From contig NZ_MVIJ01000021.1 of NCBI RefSeq assembly GCF_002086735.1, positions 34,581 to 98,580 of the forward strand: DNA of 64,000 bases, read 5' to 3'. This document shows, in pieces, positions 10,340 through 19,800 of this stretch (positions are counted from its first letter, which is position 1; each line of letters starts with the position of its first letter). The position numbers and the translations under genes were made by a program. This DNA comes from Mycobacterium scrofulaceum (lineage in GTDB: Bacteria > Actinomycetota > Actinomycetes > Mycobacteriales > Mycobacteriaceae). The notes under the pieces were generated by a model. It searched no databases, was not told the origin of the DNA, and was given only the letters and a program-made list of their open reading frames with translations.

Positions 10340-10941
10340 ACCGGCTTGTTCGCCGTGACCGCGTTGATGATCACGGCATACAGCCGCTGCCATTTCGGGG
10401 ACTGGAATCCCGCCTGCAGCAACAGCTTCTCGGCCCGGTGCCTGGTGCGGGCCCTGCCGCCGCGGCCGACGGCGAGGGTCGGCACCAGCCACGGCGAAAA
10501 CCGGTCGACGAGCACCAGGCTTCCGCCGGGCCGCAGCACCCGGGCGCACTCCATCAGCCCCGCCAGTTGGTCGGCCCAGTGATCGAACGACGTGGTGCTG
10601 ACGACCAGGTCGAAGGCGCGGTCGGCGTAGTTGAGCTCTTCGGCGACCCCCAGGCCGAAGCTCAACCGCGGGTCGCGGGCGAGGCTCCTTGCGACGGAAA
10701 CCATCTGCGGGGCCGCGTCGACCCCGGCGAGGTGCCTGGCGTTCGGATAACGGCGGGCCAGGCGCTGCAGCAGGTAACCGGTGCCGCATCCCACGTCGAG
10801 TACATATTCGGGGGCGGTGACCGTCGCCACGGCCAGCTGTGCGGTGCGATCGGCGATTTCGTGGTGCAACCGGCCGCGCCAGCCGCGGTCGTAGCCGGCG
10901 GCGCGATCGTCGAACGGGGCGACATCCCGATGTGGGGGCAC
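10336..10941 (-). CDS. Class I SAM-dependent methyltransferase
   Basis: 201 residues, GTG start. SAM-binding motif I is VLDVGCGTGYLLQRLA; motif II region reads LAGVDAAPQMVSVA, and the post-motif FDLVVSTTSFDHW followed by RVLRPGGSLVLVD fits the UbiE/Coq5-like methyltransferase_11 group. The N-terminus (FDDRAAGYDRGWRG) is typical of small standalone enzymes. Nothing in the neighbourhood fixes a substrate; it is convergent with the SDR and 41 bp downstream of the DUF222/HNH gene on the same strand. Confidence 0.82.
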   Translation of the reverse strand: MPPHRDVAPFDDRAAGYDRGWRGRLHHEIADRTAQLAVATVTAPEYVLDVGCGTGYLLQRLARRYPNARHLAGVDAAPQMVSVARSLARDPRLSFGLGVAEELNYADRAFDLVVSTTSFDHWADQLAGLMECARVLRPGGSLVLVDRFSPWLVPTLAVGRGGRARTRHRAEKLLLQAGFQSPKWQRLYAVIINAVTANKPV

Positions 10942-10982
10942 ACGCCGAGTGTCTCACCGGGGGTGCCCCGTTGACGAGGACC

Positions 10983-12380
10983 TCAGCACTCCGACCCCGG
11001 GTCGTCGGGCGGGTCGGGATCGCCGCGGAGGAGTTCGTCCGGATGGTGGGCGTGGTTTGTCTCCGGCGGCCCTGTGCCATCCGTCCAGGCGAGCCGCCCG
11101 TCGTCGCCGACCTCGGTGCGCCATTCGCCCCGGCTCGCCGCGGCGTGGTCGCAGCCGCAGGCGAAGAACAGTTCGTCCGCATCGGTTCGGCCGCCGTCCG
11201 CCCAGTCCGGGCAATGGTGAACCTCGCAGTGGTAGCCCGGTTCGAGGCAATTGGGTCGTGTGCAACCGCGGTCGCGGGCGTGGCAGATGAGCCGCTGGTC
11301 CGCCGTGGCAATGCGCTTCTGGCGGCCCAGGTACAGCGGCCGACCGGTGTGCTCGTCGAACACCGCCAAGTAGTGAATCGCTTTGGCGGCCAGGCGGATC
11401 AGGTCCGGCATCGGCAGCCTCGAGCCCCCGCCGGTTGTGGCGGGCGCCGGGAAGGGGACCGATGGGTCGACGACCGCGTGGGCGGCGCGGTCCAGTTCGG
11501 CCAGCGTGGTCGTGACGACTACTGTCACGGGGTGACCGCGGTGCGTCCCGAGCCGGCCCGAGGCGACGGCGGTTTCGAGGCCGAGCTTGAACGCGTCGTG
11601 GCAGCGTTGCGCCGGTGTGCGCCGATCCCGCGCTTGCGAGTCGCCTGCCGCGGAGTCCCGTTGGTGGCGCCCGGGTCGCACGGCCGCCGCGACTGCTTCG
11701 AAGTACGCGCGGGCCTCGGGGTCGAGCAGTCCGGACAGCGGCGACATGCCGTCGGGGCCCTGTGGGCCCAGGTGCAGCCGGCGCCTGCGGGCACGGTCCT
11801 CGTCGTTGAAGAGGCCGTCGGGATTGAGGTGATCGGCGATCCGCCGGCCGAGCTTGGCCACCACGCCGGCGTCCAGTTTCCCCGCATGATGCACCAAAGT
11901 GCGTTCGGCGTTCGCGGCATCCGAGGGCGATACGCGGGACGGGAGCACATCCACGGCCGCGCAGACCGCCCGGATGTGGTCCTCGCCGACCGCGCCCGCC
12001 TCCACCGCGGCCGCCAGCGCCGGTAGCTCCGGGGGCACCGGCGGCCCGGTGAGCGAGCGCCGCGGCCGGATTCTTGCCGCGACCCGAAAGCGGCGCGTGA
12101 TCTCGTGGGGCGTGATGCGCAGCCGCGCCCACAGCTTGTCGCGCACCGCTGGCACGCACCCGCTACCGTCGGGCGGGTCGGCGATTTCCGCGAAATACCG
12201 GTACATCAGTCCCCGGTTGGTGCGCTCTTGAGTCTCCAGTCGCTCGGCGACCTCGAGCCGGAAGTCATTGCCCACGACATCCGATGAGGTCTCGCGCAGC
12301 AGGTCGTGGGCGGCGTCGATCGCGTGCAGAGCGGCGCCGATCCGCTCGCGTGCCTGCTCGGCGCTCATCCCGAATCCCAC
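10983..12380 (-). CDS. DUF222/13E12-family protein with HNH nuclease domain
   Basis: 465 residues; a second ATG at 12368 is equally possible. The N-terminal 330 residues fit DUF222 (the 13E12 repeat family): RRFRVAARIRPRRSL and ELPALAAAVEAGAVGEDHI are typical. The C-terminal HNH module has the zinc cysteines and histidines in RGCTRPNCLEPGYHCEVHHC and ends DELFFACGCDHA. These proteins occur in many copies in mycobacteria and are associated with REP13E12 repeats that serve as prophage integration sites. Activity has not been clearly assigned. It lies between blocks that are neighbours in M. tuberculosis, consistent with insertion. No flanking direct repeat was recognised. Confidence 0.88.
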   Translation of the reverse strand: MGFGMSAEQARERIGAALHAIDAAHDLLRETSSDVVGNDFRLEVAERLETQERTNRGLMYRYFAEIADPPDGSGCVPAVRDKLWARLRITPHEITRRFRVAARIRPRRSLTGPPVPPELPALAAAVEAGAVGEDHIRAVCAAVDVLPSRVSPSDAANAERTLVHHAGKLDAGVVAKLGRRIADHLNPDGLFNDEDRARRRRLHLGPQGPDGMSPLSGLLDPEARAYFEAVAAAVRPGRHQRDSAAGDSQARDRRTPAQRCHDAFKLGLETAVASGRLGTHRGHPVTVVVTTTLAELDRAAHAVVDPSVPFPAPATTGGGSRLPMPDLIRLAAKAIHYLAVFDEHTGRPLYLGRQKRIATADQRLICHARDRGCTRPNCLEPGYHCEVHHCPDWADGGRTDADELFFACGCDHAAASRGEWRTEVGDDGRLAWTDGTGPPETNHAHHPDELLRGDPDPPDDPGSEC

Positions 12381-12513
12381 CCCACCACGCTATCGAACAC
12401 ACATTCGAATAACGACGGCCGAATCGGGTTTTGTGGATGAATCGCGGACTGTGGATAACTTCCCGGCTGACGTGCCAGGATGGGGCAAAGCCAACCGGTC
12501 GAGTGGTGTGCCA

Positions 12514-13464
12514 ATGCCTGGTGTGGACAAGGCCACGGGGCGGGTCGTCGTCCTGATCGTGCTGCTGCTCGTCGTCTCCGCCGCCCTGCGCGGCTACCTG
12601 CCGGACTCCCCGCGCGGCACCCGCGGCGAGCCAACCGGGAGCCCCGCGGCCCTCATCTTCGTCGTCGCGGCCCTCGGCGTGACCCTCGCGCTGGTGGCGA
12701 TCGCGGTGGTCGCTCGGTTGCAGGACCCCCGCGCGCCGGCGCCGCAAGCCGGCCAGCTGTCCGAAATGCTCGGCACCGGCAGGGGACGGCCGAGCTGGCG
12801 CGCGGTGCTGATCGCGCTGGCGGTCGTCGTCGCCTGGCTGCTGATCGTGGTGGTGACGTCCCGCCTGCTGACCCCGCACGGTGTGGGTCAGGCGCCGCCC
12901 CCGCCGGCGACCGGATCTGCGGCGGCAGGGCATCCCAACGCGCCGGCGCCGCCCCGGTCGCAGCCGCAGAACGGGGACGTGTTCGGCATCCTGCTTGCCG
13001 CCACCGTCCCGATGATGTTGATCATCGTCGCGGGGACGCTCGTCATGTCGCGCCGCCGGTGGCGCGCGGCGGGGGCCACCGCCGACAACGTCGACGAACC
13101 CGCCGAATCGGCGGCGCCACCGACCCGTTCGGAATCGCTGGCGCGGGCGGCCGAACGCGGGCTGGCCGAGATGACCGACCTCAGCCGGGAACCGCGCGAG
13201 GCGATCATCGCCTGCTATGCGGCGATGGAGCGGGAGCTCGCCAACGTGCCCGGCGCGGTCCCGCAGGATTTCGACACGCCGACCGAGGTGCTGGCCCGGG
13301 CGGTCGAAAACCACGCGCTGCGCGCGGAGAACGCCGTGCAGCTGGTGAACCTGTTCGCCGAGGCGCGATTCAGCCCGCACGTGATGAACGAGGGCCACCG
13401 CGACCGGGCGGTGCGCGTTCTGCAGTTGGTCCTCGACGAACTGGGTGCACGGAGCGCCGCATGA
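12514..13464 (+). CDS. DUF4129 membrane protein, Rv3166c-like
   Basis: 316 residues from ATG 12514; the frame is open upstream but that part has no protein character. Four hydrophobic segments (about 9-24, 46-65, 94-112 and 165-183) are followed by a cytosolic C-terminal domain of about 120 residues with AIIACYAAMERELANVP and TPTEVLARAVEN, the DUF4129 signature. DUF4129 proteins accompany MoxR ATPases and DUF58 proteins, as here, and some actinobacterial relatives are transglutaminase-like cluster members. First gene of a five-gene operon; its stop overlaps the next start (ATGA). Confidence 0.85.
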   Translation: MPGVDKATGRVVVLIVLLLVVSAALRGYLPDSPRGTRGEPTGSPAALIFVVAALGVTLALVAIAVVARLQDPRAPAPQAGQLSEMLGTGRGRPSWRAVLIALAVVVAWLLIVVVTSRLLTPHGVGQAPPPPATGSAAAGHPNAPAPPRSQPQNGDVFGILLAATVPMMLIIVAGTLVMSRRRWRAAGATADNVDEPAESAAPPTRSESLARAAERGLAEMTDLSREPREAIIACYAAMERELANVPGAVPQDFDTPTEVLARAVENHALRAENAVQLVNLFAEARFSPHVMNEGHRDRAVRVLQLVLDELGARSAA

Positions 13465-13939
13465 AAAAAACTTTGGTGCTTGGTGTTTGCCTGATCGCCG
13501 GGGTCGAGCTGCTCGCGCTGATTCAGCACGACCGGCGGTTCGTGTTGGTCGCCTCGGGTGGTGCGCTGGCCCTGGTGTTGCTCACCGTCCGGCGGGCCCT
13601 TGGCCACGGCACGCACCCCGATGCCGAACCCGATCCCGACGATGTCGGGGATTCGTTGCGGCGCTGGCTCTCCAACACCGAGACGACGATCCGGTGGTCG
13701 GAGTCCACCCGCAGGGACTGGGACCGCCACCTGCGTCCGATGCTCGCGCGCAGGTACGAAATGGCCACCGGCCAAAGGCAATCCAAGGATCGCGTGGCCT
13801 ATCACGCGAGCGGCCAGATGCTGTTCGGGGCCGAACTGTGGGAATGGGTCAATCCGAACAACGTCACGCGCACCGGCGACCGGCAGCCCGGCCCCGGCCG
13901 TGCGGCACTGGAAGAGATTCTGCGAAAGTTGGAACAGGT

Positions 13940-13943
<4 letters not shown>
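13461..13943 (+). CDS. Small membrane protein, Rv3165c-like
   Basis: 160 residues. Two adjacent hydrophobic helices at the N-terminus (TLVLGVCLIAGVELLALI and FVLVASGGALALVLLTV) precede a soluble, tryptophan- and arginine-rich domain of about 110 residues. It starts within the stop of the DUF4129 gene and ends within the start of moxR3, so it is tightly coupled to both. Length and place match Rv3165c. No catalytic motif is visible; a scaffold or accessory role in the MoxR system is inference. Confidence 0.82.
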
Positions 13944-14917
<974 letters not shown>

Positions 14918-14924
14918 GTGCGGC

Positions 14925-16184
14925 GTGACCCACCCCGAGGTCGAGGTCCGCTGGCGCGCATCGGACTTGACGCGCGCGATCGCGACCTGCGCGGGGTTGG
15001 CGCTTGCGGCCGGGGTGATCGCCGGGCGCTGGCAGCTGATCGCCTTCGCGGCGCCCCTGCTGGGGGTGTTGTGTTCGATCAGCTGGCAACGCCCGGTGCC
15101 GACGGTTCGTGTGCACGGCGATCCGGATTCCCAACGGTGTTTCGAAAGCGACCGGGTGCGGGTGAACGTCCGGGCGACGCTGGACGGCGGCGCTACGGAG
15201 GCGATCGAGCTGACCGTTCCGGCCGTCGCGGGGATGGAGCTCGAGGTTCTCGACGCGAGCCCCGGGCGCGCGAAAACCCTTGCGGCAACGGCGCAACGGT
15301 GGGGCCGCTACTTCGTCCGGGCCCGGGTGGACGTGGTGGCCCGCGGGGGGTTGCTGGCGGGGACGGCGACCGTCGACGCCGCCGAAGTCATCGTGTTTCC
15401 GCTGACGCCGCCGCAGTCGACGCCGATCCCGCAGACCGAGCTGCTCGACCGCCTCGGCGCCCACCTCACCCGGCACATCGGCCCGGGCGTCGAATATGCC
15501 GACATCCGCGCCTACGTGGCCGGGGACCAACTGCGCGCGGTGAACTGGCCGGTGAGCGCGCGGCGCGGCCAGTTGCACGTGACGCAGCGCCTGACCGACC
15601 GCGCCGCCGACGTGGTGGTGCTGATCGACACCTATCGCCAACCCGCGGGCCCGGCGACTGAGGCCGCCGAGCGCGTCGTGCGCGGCGCCGCGCAGGTCGT
15701 GCAGACCGCGTTGCGGCACGGGGACCGCGCCGGGATCGTCGCGCTGGGCGGCAACCGCCCACGCTGGCTGGGCGCCGACATCGGCCAGCGCCAGTTCTAT
15801 CGGGTGCTCGACACGGTGCTCGGCGCCGGCGATCGATTCGAAAACACCACAGGGACTTTGGCGCCCCGCGCGGCCGTGCCCGCGGGTGCGATCGTCATCG
15901 CGTTCTCCACGTTGCTAGACACCGAATTCGCGCTCGCGCTGATCGATCTGCGCAAGCGCGGCCATGTCGTCGTCGCCGTGGACATCCTCGACAGCTCTCC
16001 GTTCGAGGGTGAGCAGGACCCGCTGGTGAACCGCATGTGGGGGCTGCAACGCTCGTCCATGTACCGCGACATGGCGACCGTGGGCGTCGACATCGTGTCG
16101 TGGCAGGGGGACAGCGGATTGGAGCAGTCCATGGGCGTGCTGCCGGATCGCCGCCGGCGGGTTCGGGGTCGGCTGCGTGGCTAG
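14925..16184 (+). CDS. DUF58 protein, MoxR partner (Rv3163c-like)
   Basis: 419 residues from GTG 14925. Two N-terminal hydrophobic helices (about 17-50) anchor it. A beta-rich middle part leads to the DUF58 signature YADIRAYVAGDQLRAVNWPV, then a von Willebrand A-like Rossmann region: ADVVVLIDTYRQPAGP (a DxT/S-type MIDAS start) and later AGAIVIAFSTLLD. DUF58 proteins bind MoxR ATPases and may act on cell-envelope or peptidoglycan processes. Its stop overlaps the next start by 8 bp. Confidence 0.88.
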   Translation: MTHPEVEVRWRASDLTRAIATCAGLALAAGVIAGRWQLIAFAAPLLGVLCSISWQRPVPTVRVHGDPDSQRCFESDRVRVNVRATLDGGATEAIELTVPAVAGMELEVLDASPGRAKTLAATAQRWGRYFVRARVDVVARGGLLAGTATVDAAEVIVFPLTPPQSTPIPQTELLDRLGAHLTRHIGPGVEYADIRAYVAGDQLRAVNWPVSARRGQLHVTQRLTDRAADVVVLIDTYRQPAGPATEAAERVVRGAAQVVQTALRHGDRAGIVALGGNRPRWLGADIGQRQFYRVLDTVLGAGDRFENTTGTLAPRAAVPAGAIVIAFSTLLDTEFALALIDLRKRGHVVVAVDILDSSPFEGEQDPLVNRMWGLQRSSMYRDMATVGVDIVSWQGDSGLEQSMGVLPDRRRRVRGRLRG

Positions 16185-16641
16185 CGACGACGCGGTGGGG
16201 ATCCCGCCGCTGTGGGCCCGGGCGTTCTCGATCGCGTTCGGCCTGCTGATGGTGGGCCTGGCAGCCGACGGCTCGCGCGGGCCGGCGGTGGCCGCCTGGG
16301 TGGCGGCGCTGGTCGCGGTGGCCGCCGGGACGGTATTTCGTCCCGCCGCAACGATCGCCGTGGTGCTGTCGGTTGTGACCATCGTGCTGTCCGGGCCGCC
16401 GCTGGTGTTCGTCGCGCTCTCCGGGCTGTGCGCCGCCGCCTACCTGGTTTGCCGTCACGCGGTCGGCGGGTCGGCGGCGGCCGTGCTGGGCAGCTGGCCG
16501 ACGGCCGTTGGGGCCGTGGGCTTTACGTTCGCCGGGTTGGCCGCGACCGCGTTCCCGCTGCAACTGCCGTGGCTGCCGTTGGCCGCGCCGCTGGCGGCCC
16601 TGGCCGTTTACGTGCTGGCGCTGCGCCCGTTTTTGAGCTGA
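16177..16641 (+). CDS. Integral membrane protein, Rv3162c-like
   Basis: 154 residues, GTG start overlapping the DUF58 gene. Nearly the whole sequence is hydrophobic with about five predicted helices, for example AFSIAFGLLMVGLAADG, AAWVAALVAVAAGTVF, VVLSVVTIVLSGPPLVFVAL and LPLAAPLAALAVYVLAL. No charged transport motif is visible. It is the last gene of the moxR3 operon; its role is unknown. Confidence 0.82.
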   Translation: MASDDAVGIPPLWARAFSIAFGLLMVGLAADGSRGPAVAAWVAALVAVAAGTVFRPAATIAVVLSVVTIVLSGPPLVFVALSGLCAAAYLVCRHAVGGSAAAVLGSWPTAVGAVGFTFAGLAATAFPLQLPWLPLAAPLAALAVYVLALRPFLS

Positions 16642-16867
16642 TCGGTTTCGCCGCAGCGGCTGCGCGGAGTGGCCTCGGGCATTTATTTCAGTATATGTTG
16701 CCGTAGATAGCGCATGCCGTTATATTTGGGCCGAAGAGAGCTCCCGGCACAGAGATCAGTCGCATGAACGGACGGACCAATGCCCTTCCGTCGTGCAGGC
16801 CGGCGACGAGCCGCCGCCACTTACCGTCGAACAACTACCTCGTCATTTCTGAAAGGGAAACGGGGCC
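16642..16867. promoter_or_regulatory. AT-rich promoter region of the giant PPE gene
   Basis: 226 bp. The stretch 16680-16730 is much richer in A/T than its surroundings (TTATTTCAGTATATG, CGTTATATTTGGG), with TATATT at 16721-16726 as a possible -10. AT-rich islands of this kind attract mycobacterial nucleoid proteins such as Lsr2 and EspR. A ribosome site AAAGGGAAA lies just before ATG 16868. Confidence 0.45.
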
Positions 16868-19800
16868 ATGGATTTTGCCTTGTTGCCGCCCGAGATTAAT
16901 TCGGAGCTGATGTACACCGGTCCCGGGCCAGGCCCGATGCTGTCGAACGCGCAGGCCTGGGATGCGCTGGCAGCCGAGCTGGAATCGGCTGCCGGCGGAT
17001 ACTCGTCGGAGATCGCGGGGTTGGCCGGGCAGGTCTGGTCGGGCCCGGCATCGCTGGCGATGACGACCGCGGCGACGCCCTATGTGGAATGGCTGCAAGC
17101 GAGCGCCGCGGCGGCCGGGCAGACTGCCGCCCAGGCGTATGCGGCGGCGGCGGCTTATGAGGCGGCGTTCGCGATGACGGTGCCCCCGCCGGTGGTTGCC
17201 GCCAACCGGGCACGGCTGATGATGCTGATTTCCACCAATTTCCTCGGGCAGAACACGCCCGCGATAGCGGCCACCGAAGCCGAATACATGGAGATGTGGG
17301 TCCAAGACGCCACTGCGATGTACGGCTACGCCGCCGATTCCTCGATCGTCAGCACGTTGAAGCCGTTCGACGAGCCGCCGCAGACCACCAACCAGAACGG
17401 GCAGACCAACCAGGCCCGCGCGGTCGCCCAGGCCACCACCAACGCCACCAGCACCCGCACCGAGTCCACGCTGCAGCTGACCTCGAGCGCCACCGCCGAG
17501 CACACCAGCTCGACTGTCACCACCCAGAGCACCGGCACCACCGTCACCCTCAGCAATGGCCAGACCCTCACCGTCGCCCCCGGTGGGACCTACACCATCG
17601 GCTCCGGCACCACCGTCATCGTCGAAACCGGCGGCCAGATCATCGTCGAATCCGGCGGCACTCTCACCGTCGACGGCGGCGGTACCCTCGCCATCGACGG
17701 CGGCACCGTCAACGTCTTCGGCGCCCTGACCGTCGAATCCGGCGGCACCGTCAACGTCTTCGGCACCCTCACCATCGAGTCCGGCGGCAGCCTCCTCGTC
17801 GAGGGCGGCACCCTCACCGTCTACAGCGGCACTGTCACCCTCAACTCCGGCGGCATCCTCACCATCAACAGCGGTGCCCTCACGATCAGCTCTGGCTACG
17901 GCGGCACCCTCACCAACAGCGGCACCCTCACCATCGGCTCTGGCGGCACCCTCACCAACGGCGGTTCTCTCACGATCGCCGACGGCGGCACCCTCACCGA
18001 CTCCGGCATGCTCGCCAACGGCGGCACCCTCACCGACGGCGGTGCCCTCACGATCAACGGCGGCGGCACCCTGACTGACAGCGGCACCCTTACGGTCGCC
18101 GACGGCGGCACCCTTACCGACGGCGGAGCCCTCACGATCAACGGCGGCGGCACCGTCACCGTCGACAGCGGCACCCTTACGGTCGCCGACGGCGGCACCC
18201 TAACCGACACCGGTACTCTCACGATCAACAGCGGCGGCACCGTCACCATCGACAGCGGCGGCACCCTCACCGACTCCGGCATGCTTTCCAGCAGCGGCAC
18301 GCTCAACGACTCCGGCACGCTGACCGTCGACCCCGGCGGCTATCTCATCGACGCCGGCAACCTCACCGTCAACCCCGGCGGCACCCTCACCGACTCCGGC
18401 ACGCTGACCGTCAACGCCGGCGGTACCCTCACCGACTCCGGCACCGTCACGGTCAGCGACGGCAGCACCTTCACCAACGGCGGCACCCTCATCATCGACG
18501 GCGGCACCCTCGACAACGGCGGCGTCCTCACCGACTACGGCACCGTCACGCTCAGCCATGGCGGCGCCCTCACCAACGGCGGCGCCCTCACGGTCACCGA
18601 CTCAGGCACCTTCACCATCGACAGCGGCACAATCACGGACAGCGGTACCCTCACCGTCGACAGCGGCACCCTCACCATCGACAGCGGCGGCACCCTCACC
18701 GTCGACCCCACCGGCACGCTCACCATCAGTGGCACCGTCGACGACATCAGCGGCATCCTCACCGATGGCGGCACCCTCACCGACTCCGGCACCGTCAGTA
18801 TCAACTCCGGCGGTGGACTGACCGTCTCCTCCGGCGGCACCCTCACCGTCACCTCCGGCGGCACCCTCACCGACTCCGGCACCCTTGCCTCCTCTGGCAC
18901 CGTCACCATCGACTCCGGCTCCACCCTCGCCATCAACAGCGGCGGCACTTTCACCGATTCCGGCACCCTGGTCATCAATAGCGGCGGCAGTCTCACCGAT
19001 TCCGGTGCCCTGACTATCAATAGCGGGGGCAGTCTCACCGATTCCGGTGCCCTGACTATCAATTCGGACGGCAGTCTCACTGATTCCGGTGCCCTGACTA
19101 TCAATTCGGGCGGCAGTCTCACCGATTCCGGCACCCTGACCATCAACAGCGGCGGCACCCTCACCGACAGCGGCACGCTCACCGTCTCCTATGGCGGCAC
19201 CCTCACCGATTCCGGCACCCTGACCATCAATAGTGGCGCCACTCTGACGGACAGCGGCACCCTGACCGTCACCAGCGGAGGCACCCTCACCGACTACGGC
19301 ACAGTCACGGTCAGCGGCGGCAGCTCTCTCAGCGACAGCGGCACCGTGACCGTCAACGCCGGCGGCACCCTCAGCGACAGCGGCACCGTGACCGTCGACG
19401 CCGGCGGCACCCTCACCAACGACGGCACCGTCACGGTCGGGGGCAACATCAACACCGGCGGCATCCTCACCGTTGGCGCCGATGGCACCCTGACCAACAA
19501 CGACGTCCTCACCGTTGGCGCCGATGGAATCCTCACCGTCAACAGTGGTGGCACCGTCACCCTCAACGCCGACAGCGGCCTCACCGTCGGCCCCAGCGGC
19601 GCCCTGACCATCAACGGTGGCGGCGTTCTCACCGACGGCGGCACCTTGACCGTCGACGCCGGCGGTGTCCTCACCGACGGCGGCACCCTCAACGTCGATG
19701 CCGGCGCCACCCTCATCGACGGCGGCAACCTCACGATTAGCGGTGGCGGTGCCCTCGCCAATTCCGGCACCCTCACCGACTCCGGCACCCTCACCATTAG

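Noticed and set aside
12265..13398. 377-codon minus-strand frame opposite the DUF4129 gene
   Set aside because: Histidine/arginine/glycine-rich shadow frame; the plus-strand gene has membrane helices and conserved order.
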